From: Paenibacillus camerounensis
GTDB lineage: Bacteria > Bacillota > Bacilli > Paenibacillales > Paenibacillaceae
Reading direction: 5' to 3'
DNA length: 64,000 nucleotides
Assembly: GCF_000723885.1 (NCBI RefSeq)
Contig: NZ_CCDG010000086.1
Coordinates: 1 to 64,000, forward strand
In this document: one piece after another, positions 55,054 through 63,949 of the stretch
Numbering within the stretch: position 1 is the stretch's first letter
Layout of the letters: every line of letters begins with the position of its first letter
Notes under the pieces: model-generated
Databases searched by the model: none
The model's input: the letters and a program-made list of their open reading frames with translations, nothing else
Told to the model about the DNA's origin: nothing
Program-made: the position numbers and the translations under genes

Positions 55054-55174
55054 AGTTTTGATAGCATTATCTTCATTGAAATCTCTACGTCAAAACTTAC
55101 TTCGGAAGCATACGCTTAGTTTTGATAGCATTATCTTCATTGAAATCTCTACGTCAAAACTCACTTCGGAAGCA
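55054..55174. repeat. Tandem duplication, two 57-bp copies with 64-bp period
   Basis: Copies at 55054-55110 and 55118-55174 differ at a single base. Each starts AGTTTTGATAG and contains CTACGTCAAAACT, an inverted repeat of 8 bp plus TAG/CTA, so each copy can fold as a hairpin with a ~20-base loop. The element lies between the DinB gene stop and the ribosome binding site of the monooxygenase gene, inside the operon. Confidence 0.9.
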
Positions 55175-55177
55175 CCC

Positions 55178-55657
55178 TCACTGCACCAATGCAGCCGCTG
55201 CCGCTCCCTGCTTAATCCGCTCAATCTGGGCCAGATGGTTCTGCACATGGGCAATGAAGCCGCGGACGATGTCACTGATTCTGACGGTGTCACCCTTGAA
55301 ATTAATTCCGCTCAGCTCCCAGTCCTCGGCGGGCAGCCGGCTAAGCAGCAAACTGTTATAGTGCAGAAGGCTGCGGAACAGCTCCAGATTATCTGCCGCG
55401 TTGCCGTCATTCGCATACTGGCCGCTGACCCAGGCATCCTGATTAAAGGCCGGCAGCTGTGCCGTCGTGCCTGCAAGGATGTCACGGATGCGAAAGGACA
55501 CCACAATGCTGTGATCCGCCAGATGAGCGAGCACCTCAGTGACACTCCAGATTCCCGGACCCGCTTTCCATTTCAGCTGCTCCTCCGTTAATCCGTCTGT
55601 TGCCTGCACCAGCTGCTGGTGTGTGTTCAAGTAGTCTTTGAGTTGTGTGCTGCTCAT
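55178..55657 (-). CDS. DinB/YfiT-like metal-dependent protein (thiol-transferase superfamily)
   Basis: A 159-residue four-helix-bundle protein. The usual three His are present: one in VLAHLADHSIVV and an HxxxH pair in FIAHVQNHLAQIE. Members include bacillithiol S-transferases and mycothiol-dependent enzymes that handle thiol adducts with a bound divalent metal. The ATG follows GGAGGGG. It lies within a cysteine-salvage-type operon between an amine oxidase and a flavin monooxygenase, which favours a thiol-transfer role. Such a gene is not part of the classical Bacillus ytm or yxe operons. Confidence 0.85.
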   Translation of the reverse strand: MSSTQLKDYLNTHQQLVQATDGLTEEQLKWKAGPGIWSVTEVLAHLADHSIVVSFRIRDILAGTTAQLPAFNQDAWVSGQYANDGNAADNLELFRSLLHYNSLLLSRLPAEDWELSGINFKGDTVRISDIVRGFIAHVQNHLAQIERIKQGAAAAALVQ

Positions 55658-55693
55658 GTGATCCCCTCCAAGATAAGTCCTGCCTGCTGATCG

Positions 55694-56839
55694 TCAGGCG
55701 GTAGCAAAGCGTGATAAGGCAAATGGACTGATATTGTGGCCGGTGGTACCCCTGGTAGCCAGATCCGCAAGAATCTCTCCAACTACACTTGAGAATTTAA
55801 ACCCGTGCCCCGAAAAGCCGCCGGCAACCAGCACATTGGCATGCTGCGGATGGCGGTCGATGATGAAATCCTCATCCGGCGTGTGCTCATACTTGCAGAC
55901 GGAGCCTTTCAGCAGCCTTCCGGCCGCACCGGGCATATAGGCCTCAAGTACGCGGCGGAGGTCGCCTTCATCGCTGTCCTCACTGCCGAATGGCTTCAGC
56001 GGCTCGCCCGGTCTCCATTCCTGCCCGGTATCATGCCGGCCGATCTTGAGGCCTGCTCCGCCAATGCTTGGAAAGCCGTAGTAGCCGCCTTCCTCTGCTC
56101 CCAAGGTGAAGCCGGGAAAACTTCCGGCAGCATAATCAGCGCTGCTCTCAAACCAGCCGACTACCTTGCGCACTGCCTTGATCGGCAGCTGCACAAACGG
56201 CGCCAGTCCGCTGAACCAGGCTCCGGCGCTAAGAATAGCCCTAGCACCGTGATAATCCCCCCCGTCAGTGTGAACTGTGACGCTGCCTTCGCGGGCTGTC
56301 ACATTCAGCACCGGCGTGTCTGTCAGCAGCTCCGCGCCATGCGCCAGAGCCAGCTTGCGGTAGGCGGATATGCACCGCTCGCTGTACAGATAGCCGGCCT
56401 CCGGCTCATACATCGCCGCAAAGGATTCCGGCAGCGTAAGCCCCGGCCAGCGCCGCCGGATTTCTGCGGCTTCGAGCAGCTCAGCCTGTACCCCGCGCTG
56501 CTGTGCTTCCGCCACTCGTCCGCCGAAGGAATACACCTTGCGGTCTGCAAGGTTAAGCACGCCCGAGCGGACCAGCAGCTCTGAACCGCTGAGCTGCTCC
56601 ACTTCCTGCCACAGCGCATCCGCCCGCAGAGCCAGGCCGATATAGGCGGGGTCTCCGCTGTAAGCGTGGCGGATCAGCCGGGTATCCCCGTGATGGCTGC
56701 CCTCCGTGTGCGGCGGATTAAAAGCATCTACCAGCAGCACCTTTACTCCGCGCCGGGCCAGCTCATAGCCGGCGCTCATGCCCATCGATCCGGCGCCGAC
56801 GACAATGACATCGTAATTCTTGTGTTCCGTTATTTTCAT
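55694..56839 (-). CDS. Covalent-FAD amine oxidase (N-methyltryptophan/monomeric sarcosine oxidase family)
   Basis: A 381-residue flavoprotein. The dinucleotide site is VIVVGAGSMGMSAGYELARR, the FAD segment is EGSHHGDTRLIRHAYSGD, and the covalent-flavin Cys is in SVCKYEHTPDEDF near residue 315, the position used in monomeric sarcosine oxidase. The C-terminal GGFSGHGFKFSSVVGEIL completes the fold. Enzymes of this family oxidise N-methyl amino acids to the free amine, formaldehyde and peroxide. Its start overlaps the stop of the M20 gene by four bases, so it belongs to the operon. It implies an N-alkyl or secondary-amine intermediate in this pathway. Confidence 0.9.
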   Translation of the reverse strand: MKITEHKNYDVIVVGAGSMGMSAGYELARRGVKVLLVDAFNPPHTEGSHHGDTRLIRHAYSGDPAYIGLALRADALWQEVEQLSGSELLVRSGVLNLADRKVYSFGGRVAEAQQRGVQAELLEAAEIRRRWPGLTLPESFAAMYEPEAGYLYSERCISAYRKLALAHGAELLTDTPVLNVTAREGSVTVHTDGGDYHGARAILSAGAWFSGLAPFVQLPIKAVRKVVGWFESSADYAAGSFPGFTLGAEEGGYYGFPSIGGAGLKIGRHDTGQEWRPGEPLKPFGSEDSDEGDLRRVLEAYMPGAAGRLLKGSVCKYEHTPDEDFIIDRHPQHANVLVAGGFSGHGFKFSSVVGEILADLATRGTTGHNISPFALSRFATA

Positions 56840-58011
56840 GCACCCCCGCCGGAAGCATAGTACGCTATGGAACGCACAGCCATATCTGCAAGGAACCTTG
56901 CCGCCACCGGCAGCGCCTGCTCATCCAGATTGAACGCCGGATGATGCCATTCCCGGCTGCCGCTGGTGCCGACGAATACGAACAGTCCGGGCACCTCGCG
57001 CTGGTAGAAGGCAAAATCCTCACCCGCCGGAGAAGGCACCGGCTTCACAGCCTGATAACCAAGCGCTTCAGCGGCTTCAACCCCAAGCGCAGCCAGCGCC
57101 TCATCATTGATTAGCGGAGGCGGTCCTTCAATCCAGCGGACCTTGGCCGTCGCGCCAAGGGCAACAGCTACTCCGGCGGCCACCTGCCCGAAGCGTTCCA
57201 GCACCTTGACCCGTACCGCTTCATCGAAACTGCGGATCGTGCCTTCCAGCACGGCCTTCTCCGGGATCACATTCCAGGAGCTGCCGCTGTGGAGCTGCGT
57301 TACGCTGACAACCGCACTGTGCAGCGGGCTGACATTACGGCTGACGACGGACTGCAGGGCAGTCACAATATGTGCCGCTGCTACAATCGGATCAACGGCC
57401 GCTTCAGGTACAGCCGCGTGTGAGCCGCTGCCCTTTACCTCAACGGCGAACCCGTCCGCTGCTGCCATCAGCGGGCCGCCGGTAATGCCGATCGTGCCGA
57501 CCGGCAGGTCGGGCTTGTTATGCAGCCCGATTACGGCGCGCACCTGCTGCAGCGCTCCGCTGGCAATCACCCGCTGCGCGCCCTGCGCTTTCTCCTCCGC
57601 AGGCTGGAACAGCAGGCGCACCGTTCCAGGCAGCTGATCCTCCTGCTGCTTTAACAGATAAGCGGCGCCAAGCAGTGCCGCCGTATGAAAATCATGCCCG
57701 CACGCGTGCATTTTGCCGGGGAACAGAGACGCATACGCAGCACCTGTCTCTTCTTGAACCGGCAGGGCATCGATATCGGCCCGCAGGGCGATAACCGGAC
57801 CGGGCTTGCCGCTTCCGATCTCTGCGATTACCCCGGTTGCCAGCCCGTAATCCAGAATCTTAATCCCAGCCTGCGTAAGCTGAGACGTAATATATTTGGT
57901 GGTCTCAACTTCTTCATTGGACAGCTCCGGGTGCCGGTGCAGATGACGGCGGATCCCGGTTAATTGTTCTCCAAGCGCTTCCGCACTCAGCTCTGCAGCT
58001 TTGCTTGTCAT
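56836..58011 (-). CDS. M20-family N-acyl-amino-acid deacylase (SndA/YxeP type)
   Basis: A 391-residue M20D amidohydrolase. The motifs ALRADIDALPVQEETG, MHACGHDFHTAALLGAA, LLFQPAEEKAQGA and PAGEDFAFYQREVPG supply the two-metal site. SndA/YxeP-type members deacetylate N-acetyl-S-modified cysteine or N-acetylcysteine at the end of the salvage route. AAGGGG lies before the ATG. It sits between the CmoO-like monooxygenase and the amine oxidase gene, overlapping the latter by four bases. Of the two M20 genes in the operon, this one has the position closest to that in known operons. Confidence 0.88.
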   Translation of the reverse strand: MTSKAAELSAEALGEQLTGIRRHLHRHPELSNEEVETTKYITSQLTQAGIKILDYGLATGVIAEIGSGKPGPVIALRADIDALPVQEETGAAYASLFPGKMHACGHDFHTAALLGAAYLLKQQEDQLPGTVRLLFQPAEEKAQGAQRVIASGALQQVRAVIGLHNKPDLPVGTIGITGGPLMAAADGFAVEVKGSGSHAAVPEAAVDPIVAAAHIVTALQSVVSRNVSPLHSAVVSVTQLHSGSSWNVIPEKAVLEGTIRSFDEAVRVKVLERFGQVAAGVAVALGATAKVRWIEGPPPLINDEALAALGVEAAEALGYQAVKPVPSPAGEDFAFYQREVPGLFVFVGTSGSREWHHPAFNLDEQALPVAARFLADMAVRSIAYYASGGGA

Positions 58012-58053
58012 ATGCAGGCCCCTTCCTCATGCCATTTCCTTTGTTTTTAAACT

Positions 58054-59070
58054 CTAAGCCTCAGCCGGAACCTCCGTCAGTGCCTCGCTCAGCAGCTCGA
58101 ACGAACGGAGCCGCTTATCAAAAGGCTGCACATTCGTTGTCACGATAAACTCGTCGACACCCGATGCCTCAGATAGCGCCAGCAGCTGCTCACGGACAGA
58201 TTCCTTGGTCCCTTTGGTAATCTCAGGCTCGCGCTCCTCGATGGTATAAGCCTCCTTAGCCTGGCGGGTGAACTCCTCCGCCTGCTCCCGGGTAGCCACG
58301 GTCAGCGTCTTGCCGCTTGCGAGTGTAATCCGGATCAGCTTGTGCGCGCCCGCCAGCTCCTGCGCTTCTTCCTCTGTATCGGCAGCAATCAGCGCAAGTG
58401 CAATAATTGCCTGCGGCGTTCTGCCCTCCGCAGCTGTGAACCCGCTGCGGTAAGCACGGATCGCTTCCAGCGCCACAGCCTGATCGCCGTTAATGAACAG
58501 CGAGAACACGTATGGCAGCCCCAGTTCAGCAGCTATCTCAGCACTGCTTACACTTGCTCCGAGCACATACAGCTCTGGTGCCGTAACCGGCAGCGGGCCT
58601 GCCTTCAGCCCGGCCAGCGGGTGGTCTTCGCCGAGCCGGTTATGTACATACTGCTCCAGCTCGACGATTTTGTCCGTCAGGGTAGCCGTATCCGTCTTTC
58701 CCTGCTGCAGTGCCTGAGTGCTGCGCGGCAGACCGCCCGGAGCGCGTCCTACTCCAAGGTCCACCCGGCCCGGAGCCAGCGATGCCAGCACATTGAAATT
58801 CTCAGCCACCTTGTACGGGCTGTAATGCTGCAGCATAATGCCGCCGGAGCCAATCCGGATCGATTCGGTCTTGGCGAGCAGATGCGAGATCAGCACCTCC
58901 GGGGAGGACCCGGCTACCTGCTCGGCATCATGGTGCTCGGAGACCCAGAAGCGGCGGAAGCCCAGTCTTTCGGACAGCTGTGCCAGCTTAACCGTATGGC
59001 GGAATGCTTCCTCCGCCGTTTCTCCCGGATAGATCGGGCTTTGATCCAGTACGCTGATGGTAATAGCCAT
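58054..59070 (-). CDS. LLM-class flavin-dependent oxidoreductase (YtmO/CmoO type)
   Basis: A 338-residue luciferase-like monooxygenase with a single TIM barrel. Family markers are LSERLGFRRFWVSEHHDAEQ near the N-terminus, IRIGSGGIMLQHYSPYKVAE, and GRVDLGVGRAPGG. The MsnO8/YtmO subgroup occurs in cysteine-salvage operons, where B. subtilis CmoO splits the C-S bond of N-acetylated S-substituted cysteine. An AGGAGG site precedes the ATG by seven bases. It follows the ABC transporter genes by 11 bp and belongs to the same transcript. Confidence 0.88.
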   Translation of the reverse strand: MAITISVLDQSPIYPGETAEEAFRHTVKLAQLSERLGFRRFWVSEHHDAEQVAGSSPEVLISHLLAKTESIRIGSGGIMLQHYSPYKVAENFNVLASLAPGRVDLGVGRAPGGLPRSTQALQQGKTDTATLTDKIVELEQYVHNRLGEDHPLAGLKAGPLPVTAPELYVLGASVSSAEIAAELGLPYVFSLFINGDQAVALEAIRAYRSGFTAAEGRTPQAIIALALIAADTEEEAQELAGAHKLIRITLASGKTLTVATREQAEEFTRQAKEAYTIEEREPEITKGTKESVREQLLALSEASGVDEFIVTTNVQPFDKRLRSFELLSEALTEVPAEA

Positions 59071-59081
59071 GATTTTGCCTC

Positions 59082-59834
59082 CTATATGGAATAATTCAGT
59101 TCAGGTGTGATCCGTTTCAGGAACTGCTTCGTTCTTTCCTCACGCGGATGGTTAAACAGCTCGGTTGGGGTTCCCTCTTCAACAATGACCCCGCCGTCCA
59201 TGAAGACCACATGATTCGCCACATCGCGGGCAAAGCCCATCTCATGGGTGACCACAATCATCGTGATGCCTTCCTTGGCGATTTTGCGGATAACGGCCAG
59301 CACTTCACCGACCAGCTCCGGGTCCAGCGCCGACGTCGGTTCGTCGAACAGAATGACCTCCGGCTCCAGCGCCAGCGCCCGGGCAATGCCCACCCGCTGC
59401 TGCTGGCCCCCGGACAGCTGGCTCGGATATGCATCCAGCTTGCTGCCGAGGCCGACCTTGTCAAGCAGGGCGATGCTCCGCTTCCGCGCTTCATCCTTTG
59501 ACAGCTTTTTAACGATAAGCAAGCCTTCCATCACGTTCTCCAGTGCGGTCTTGTGGCGGAACAGATTGTACTGCTGGAACACCATCGCCGTCTTTTGGCG
59601 GAGCTTATAAATCTCCTGCTTGCGGGCATGCTTGCAGTCCACCTTGAAATCACCGATGGCGATCTCGCCGCTGCCTGGCTTCTCCAGGTAATTCACACAG
59701 CGCAGAAGCGTTGTTTTGCCGGAGCCGCTAGGGCCGAGAATGACCACTACCTCACCCTTGGTAACCGTTAAATCTATATTGTTCAGCACCTGATGGCGGC
59801 CGAATGATTTTGAAATTTGCGACAGCCTGATCAT
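59082..59834 (-). CDS. Amino-acid ABC transporter ATPase (TcyN/YxeO type)
   Basis: A 250-residue ATPase. It has Walker [12 protein letters not shown] near residue 34, the Q-loop in [12 protein letters not shown], signature [15 protein letters not shown], Walker [12 protein letters not shown] and the switch His in VVTHEMG. This is the polar amino-acid subclass. Its start overlaps the stop of the permease gene by four bases. Together with two permeases and a binding lipoprotein it forms a complete importer, most like the TcyJKLMN system for cystine and S-substituted cysteines. Confidence 0.93.
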   Translation of the reverse strand: MIRLSQISKSFGRHQVLNNIDLTVTKGEVVVILGPSGSGKTTLLRCVNYLEKPGSGEIAIGDFKVDCKHARKQEIYKLRQKTAMVFQQYNLFRHKTALENVMEGLLIVKKLSKDEARKRSIALLDKVGLGSKLDAYPSQLSGGQQQRVGIARALALEPEVILFDEPTSALDPELVGEVLAVIRKIAKEGITMIVVTHEMGFARDVANHVVFMDGGVIVEEGTPTELFNHPREERTKQFLKRITPELNYSI

Positions 59835-60541
59835 GCCACTCCCCCCCGGTTATACAGATTAATCCGTCTTTCAATTACCGACGTCGCACGCTCAATCAGG
59901 AACGTGAGTCCCCAGAAGATCAGCGCCGCCGCCAGATAGGCCTCAAAAAACTTCCAGTTCGTCGAAGCTACAATCTGCGCCTTGGCATTGATATCCACTA
60001 CCGATACGGTAAAAGCGAGCGTTGAGCCGTGCAGCATCCCGATCACAGCATTCGACAGGTTAGGCAGGCTCGCCGCCAGCGCCTGGGGAAAAACAATCCG
60101 CCGCAGCGCCTGCGGTGTAGTCATTCCAATGGAATGAGCCGCCTCCAGCTGGCCGCGGTCCACTGCGAGCAGGCCGGAACGGACCACCTCAGACATGTAG
60201 GCTCCCGCTGTAATCGAGAATGAAATGTACGCAAAGCCGATCATCGGAATCGACACCGACCGGAAGCCCCAGCCGAAATGCGCCGCCAGCCCGTCAATCA
60301 GTACGGGAAGTCCAAAGTAGATCAGCAGCAGATGCGTCAGCATCGGCGTTCCGCGGATAAAGGTGACATAACCGACTGCCAGCGGATAGAGCACCGGAAC
60401 CCGGTAGATTCTTATCAAGGCCACTGCCAGGCCAATAACGAAGCCGGCAAGTACAGAGACGATAGTGATGTAGAGGGTCGTGGGGATCGCACCCAGGATC
60501 TGCACAAAAGCCGTCCAGATAAACAACGGGTCCAGCTTCAT
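59831..60541 (-). CDS. Amino-acid ABC transporter permease (TcyM/YxeN type)
   Basis: A 236-residue permease with about five membrane helices. The HisM-type coupling loop is [23 protein letters not shown], followed by [19 protein letters not shown]. It is preceded by, and overlaps by four bases, the partner permease gene. It forms a heterodimer with that protein for uptake of an S-containing amino acid, by context. Confidence 0.92.
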   Translation of the reverse strand: MKLDPLFIWTAFVQILGAIPTTLYITIVSVLAGFVIGLAVALIRIYRVPVLYPLAVGYVTFIRGTPMLTHLLLIYFGLPVLIDGLAAHFGWGFRSVSIPMIGFAYISFSITAGAYMSEVVRSGLLAVDRGQLEAAHSIGMTTPQALRRIVFPQALAASLPNLSNAVIGMLHGSTLAFTVSVVDINAKAQIVASTNWKFFEAYLAAALIFWGLTFLIERATSVIERRINLYNRGGVA

Positions 60542-61323
60542 AATCCGGCGCCTCCTTTACCCGGTCCCAGCTCAGCAATAATGCGGCGGTAGGACCAGCT
60601 CTTGTTGATTCTGAACGCTTTTCTCTCCGTAGCTGTCTGCTTCTCATGCCGCAGCAGCCGGCGTTCGGCCACAAGCAGCAGCTTCTCAATCGTAAAGCTG
60701 ATAACCAGATAGATCAGAGCGAGCGCAATATACGTTTCAATAAAATGCTGCGTCAAGGTACCCAGCGTCTGCGCTTTGCCCGTCATCTCCATCACTCCGA
60801 GCGTAAAGGCCAGCGATGTATCCTTCAGGAGGGCGATCACCAGGTTGGAGAAAACCGGAACGGCAATCCCCAGCGCCTGCGGCAGCACGATCCGTCTGAA
60901 TGCCTGAAACGCCGTCATCCCCGTCGCATAAGCCGCCTCCACCTGCCCTTTATCCACCGCCTGCACAGCTGCTCTTATCATCTCGGACATGTAAGCCCCG
61001 GTGTGCAAACCATAGGTCAGAATCACGAAGACCAGCACCGGCGTGCGCGTCATATCAATATTGATCAGCTTGAGAATTTCCGGCAGCCCGTAATAGAACA
61101 GGAAGAGCTGGATCAGAATCGGTGTGCCCCGGAAAAAGGAGATGTAGATTTCAGAGCAGGTCTTCAGCACCGGAATTTTATAAAGTCTCGGCAAAGCCAC
61201 CAGAAAGCCGACAATAATCCCTGCCAGCAGCGAGCCGCCGACAATCAGCAGCGTAGTGCCCAGCGTACCAAACAGCTTGGGTAAAAAGGAAAACACATAA
61301 CTGATATCAAACGGTGCGCCCAT
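60538..61323 (-). CDS. Amino-acid ABC transporter permease (TcyL type)
   Basis: A 261-residue permease. The coupling loop is EAAYATGMTAFQAFRRIVLPQAL, and KDTSLAFTLGVMEMTGKAQ is typical of cystine-type transporters. A basic C-terminal tail of ~30 residues extends past the last helix. AAGGGAGGG precedes the ATG. It follows the binding lipoprotein by 33 bp and overlaps the next permease by four bases. Confidence 0.92.
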   Translation of the reverse strand: MGAPFDISYVFSFLPKLFGTLGTTLLIVGGSLLAGIIVGFLVALPRLYKIPVLKTCSEIYISFFRGTPILIQLFLFYYGLPEILKLINIDMTRTPVLVFVILTYGLHTGAYMSEMIRAAVQAVDKGQVEAAYATGMTAFQAFRRIVLPQALGIAVPVFSNLVIALLKDTSLAFTLGVMEMTGKAQTLGTLTQHFIETYIALALIYLVISFTIEKLLLVAERRLLRHEKQTATERKAFRINKSWSYRRIIAELGPGKGGAGL

Positions 61324-61356
61324 ACGCTCCCTCCCTTCCCGGGTTCACCGGTATCC

Positions 61357-62226
61357 TCACTGCGCCGAATCCGCAGTAACGTCAGCACCCAGCCATTCTG
61401 TGCTCAGCTTGCCGAGCGTACCGTCTGTCTTCAGCTCCTTAATGGCACCGTCGATGGCATCCGACAGCTTCTGGGAATCGGCATCATCCTTGCGGAACAC
61501 ATAGAGAATGTCTGCGGAGGACAGTTCAGGACCGGCAGCCTTCAACTGGTTCTGCGGGTCAACGATTGGGAGGACAAAATCCGCAGCCAGTGTAGCATCC
61601 ACACGGCCTGTAGTAATCTGTGCGGCTGTATCATTGGCCGTTCCGCTTTGATAGACAATATTAATGCCATCTGCGTTTTCTTTATTGTAATTTTCAAGGA
61701 TCTGCGCCTGTGCGCTTGTCGCGCCGACCAGTACCTTTTTACCTTTCAGATCGTCCAGTGTCTGAATCGAATTGTTATCCTTAGCTACGACAATACGGTT
61801 TCTCCAGTGGGCATAAGCTTCTTTGTTAAACGAGTATTTCAGCTCCCGCTCCGGGTTCTTCTCCATGACATGGGCAACCAGGTCGATCTTTTTGGTCTCC
61901 AGGCTCAGCAGCAGGTTGCTGAAATCCATTGTCTGAAAATCAAATTCGTATTCCGGCAGCTTGTTATCAATTTCCTTGAGCAGCTCCACATCAAAGCCGG
62001 TCAGTTTGCCGTTCTCATCGAGAAAGCATACCTGCGGGAACCCGGTCCCCGTACCTACGATGATCTTTGTTACCTTAGCTGTTGTATCCGCCGGTGCCGC
62101 CGCTTCAGCTGCCTTATTGCCCGCACTGCCTGCGCTGTTGCCGCCTGCATTGTTGCTGTTATTTCCGCAGCCGGCTATCGCCAGTGTTAATACCGATGCA
62201 AATACGAGCGAAATGGACTTTTTCAT
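61357..62226 (-). CDS. Amino-acid-binding lipoprotein of ABC transporter (TcyJ/TcyK type)
   Basis: A 289-residue lipoprotein. The signal peptide ends in the lipobox AIAGC with Cys at residue 20, then an Asn/Gly/Ser-rich linker. The SBP_bac_3 fold contains CFLDENGKLTGFDVELLKEI and the ligand-binding segment KIDLVAHVMEKNPEREL. It is the external receptor for the transporter and starts four bases after the acetyltransferase stop, with AGGGG inside that gene's end. Ligand identity (cystine or an S-modified cysteine) is inferred from the operon. Confidence 0.93.
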   Translation of the reverse strand: MKKSISLVFASVLTLAIAGCGNNSNNAGGNSAGSAGNKAAEAAAPADTTAKVTKIIVGTGTGFPQVCFLDENGKLTGFDVELLKEIDNKLPEYEFDFQTMDFSNLLLSLETKKIDLVAHVMEKNPERELKYSFNKEAYAHWRNRIVVAKDNNSIQTLDDLKGKKVLVGATSAQAQILENYNKENADGINIVYQSGTANDTAAQITTGRVDATLAADFVLPIVDPQNQLKAAGPELSSADILYVFRKDDADSQKLSDAIDGAIKELKTDGTLGKLSTEWLGADVTADSAQ

Positions 62227-62230
62227 GTTT

Positions 62231-62746
62231 CTATCCCCTTTGAGTGAATTCTGGTTTATTTGTAAGTGTCTTTTTCATCAGATACATAATGCCGTCGCCG
62301 TTCTGCAGATCAAGCTCTACAAAGCGCTCGTACCCCCGCCGTTCATACATTCCTACCAGCCATGGGTGCTTTTTCGCGGTAGCCAGCGTAACTTCGGGTG
62401 AACCGAGCTTGCCGAGGATAATCTGCTCCTCTACCCAGTCCAGCAGCTTCCCGCCGTACCCTTTGTTGCTGTAATCCGGATGGGCAGCGAACCATTTTAC
62501 AAAAGGCAGCGGGCTGATTTGCCGGATCTCCTCTTCGTTAGAAAGTGTAATGGTAGCCGTAATCGTTCCATCTACCTCAAGCACATAACACTCATTGGCG
62601 GTTATGTTGTCTTCAATCAGCGCCAGATCGGCATTTGCCGCCGGCCAGTGCAGCCCGAGCTCGCGGATCAGCTGATAGGCACGGTATGTAACATCCAGCA
62701 GCTGCTCTGCATCCTTCAGCTCCGCCAGCCGGTAAACCTCACTCAT
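62231..62746 (-). CDS. GNAT acetyltransferase (SnaA/YtmI type), first gene of the salvage operon
   Basis: A 171-residue GNAT protein. The acetyl-CoA loop is in AHPDYSNKGYGGKLLDW, and motif B in HPWLVGMYERRGYERF. In the B. subtilis ytmI and yxe operons the matching acetyltransferases N-acetylate S-modified cysteines so that a flavin monooxygenase can attack them. AGGAGG precedes the ATG by seven bases. It is the first of eleven minus-strand genes down to 52411, and lies 120 bp after the LysR gene. A TATAAT-like hexamer occurs in the gap. Confidence 0.87.
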   Translation of the reverse strand: MSEVYRLAELKDAEQLLDVTYRAYQLIRELGLHWPAANADLALIEDNITANECYVLEVDGTITATITLSNEEEIRQISPLPFVKWFAAHPDYSNKGYGGKLLDWVEEQIILGKLGSPEVTLATAKKHPWLVGMYERRGYERFVELDLQNGDGIMYLMKKTLTNKPEFTQRG

Positions 62747-62787
62747 CGCAAGCCCTCCTGTCTTTCAACTGTTTAACTTTATAATCC

Positions 62788-62881
62788 CTATCGAATTAGT
62801 CGTGATTATATGCAATTAACTTTATCACTGCATGTGACCATGCGCTAATAGAGTTTTTTAATACATCTATACAATTAGTCG
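62788..62881. promoter_or_regulatory. Direct repeat flanking the LysR/operon gap
   Basis: CTATCGAATTAGTCG (62788-62802) and CTATACAATTAGTCG (62867-62881) agree in 13 of 15 bases and are 79 bp apart. The distal one overlaps the LysR stop codon. They bracket the operon promoter region and may be binding sites for the LysR protein. Confidence 0.45.
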
Positions 62882-63760
62882 ATTACCGACCTTTCCCGGG
62901 GCTGCTTCAAGCAGCGTTTCAATAAACTCCGCATTCTCCCCGTTCAGGGAGATCAGGCTGGTCCGCAGGGAGATTCCCTCCGTCTCCGCAATGTCCACCC
63001 GGATCAGCGTTCCTGCCGCCACTTCCTCCTGCACGCTAAGCGCCGGCAAAAAGCAGATGCCTGCCTGCTTAAGCACAAGCTTTTTCGCCGTCTCCAGATT
63101 ATCCACGTGGTATTCAATATTCGGCGGCTGCTCCATGCTCTCGAATACACGGTGCAGCCGCATCCAGTCCAGGGAGCCGCATTCAAAAAACACCAGCGTC
63201 TCAAAGCGGATATCCTGCAGTGTTGCCCGGCCGCTCTTAGCCAGGCGATGCCCTGCATGCACATACAGCGAAATAGGGTCCTCGCAGAACGGGTACGTCT
63301 GGATTGCCGGATTGACTACCTTGCGGATAAAAGCGAGATCGATTTCCTTGGCCTTCAGCTTATCAATCAGCAGATCGGTCGAAGCCGTTGTAAGCTTGAT
63401 CGTGATATGCGGATATTTCTGTTTCAGCCGGTGCAGCAGCTGCGGCATCAGATAGTTGGACACCGATACGGTGCTGCCGATTCGCAGCTCATTGGGGATA
63501 TGGCCTTTGGCCTGAAGCTGATGCTTGCCGCTCTGATACACCTGGAGAATCTGCTGGGCGTATGGCAGGAACTGCTTGCCTTTATCCGTGAGATGAACCT
63601 GCTTGCCCAGACGGTCGAACACCCGGCAATCCAGCTCCCGCTCCAGCGATTGAATACGGGCTGTTACCGTCGGCTGCGAAATGTACAGCACCTCGGCCGC
63701 TTTATTGAAGCTTCCATAGTGGTTGATGTAGACAAAGGCCTCAATATTATCGATATTCAC
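62867..63760 (-). CDS. LysR-family transcriptional regulator (YtlI/CysL-like position)
   Basis: A 297-residue regulator. The N-terminal helix-turn-helix is FVYINHYGSFNKAAEVLYIS followed by QPTVTARIQSLE, then a two-lobed effector domain. The start is GTG with AAGGAGGG upstream. It lies directly before, and in the same direction as, the cysteine-salvage operon, in the place of YtlI, the LysR activator of the B. subtilis ytmI operon. The expected signal is sulfur limitation via O-acetylserine or a similar metabolite, not shown here. Its own upstream region holds a perfect hairpin at 63933-63949. Confidence 0.9.
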   Translation of the reverse strand: MNIDNIEAFVYINHYGSFNKAAEVLYISQPTVTARIQSLERELDCRVFDRLGKQVHLTDKGKQFLPYAQQILQVYQSGKHQLQAKGHIPNELRIGSTVSVSNYLMPQLLHRLKQKYPHITIKLTTASTDLLIDKLKAKEIDLAFIRKVVNPAIQTYPFCEDPISLYVHAGHRLAKSGRATLQDIRFETLVFFECGSLDWMRLHRVFESMEQPPNIEYHVDNLETAKKLVLKQAGICFLPALSVQEEVAAGTLIRVDIAETEGISLRTSLISLNGENAEFIETLLEAAPGKVGNRLIV

Positions 63761-63932
63761 TCCAAGCCCTCCTTGAAAAGCCTTATAATTTTAACTATTC
63801 CGATGAATTAACAATGTTTTATAACCGCACTCACCTATAGATTTTGTATATATATTAGTTACCGCACATTTTTTTGTCAATATATTTGCGATGCGCATCT
63901 CCCCGTTTTCCATTAAATTAATCACAATTATA

Positions 63933-63949
63933 GATAGAACTTTTCTATC
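63933..63949. promoter_or_regulatory. Perfect short inverted repeat upstream of the LysR gene
   Basis: GATAGAA (63933-63939) and TTCTATC (63943-63949) around CTT form a perfect dyad in the AT-rich region ~175 bp before the LysR start. It could be an operator or part of the next gene's control region beyond the window. Confidence 0.3.
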
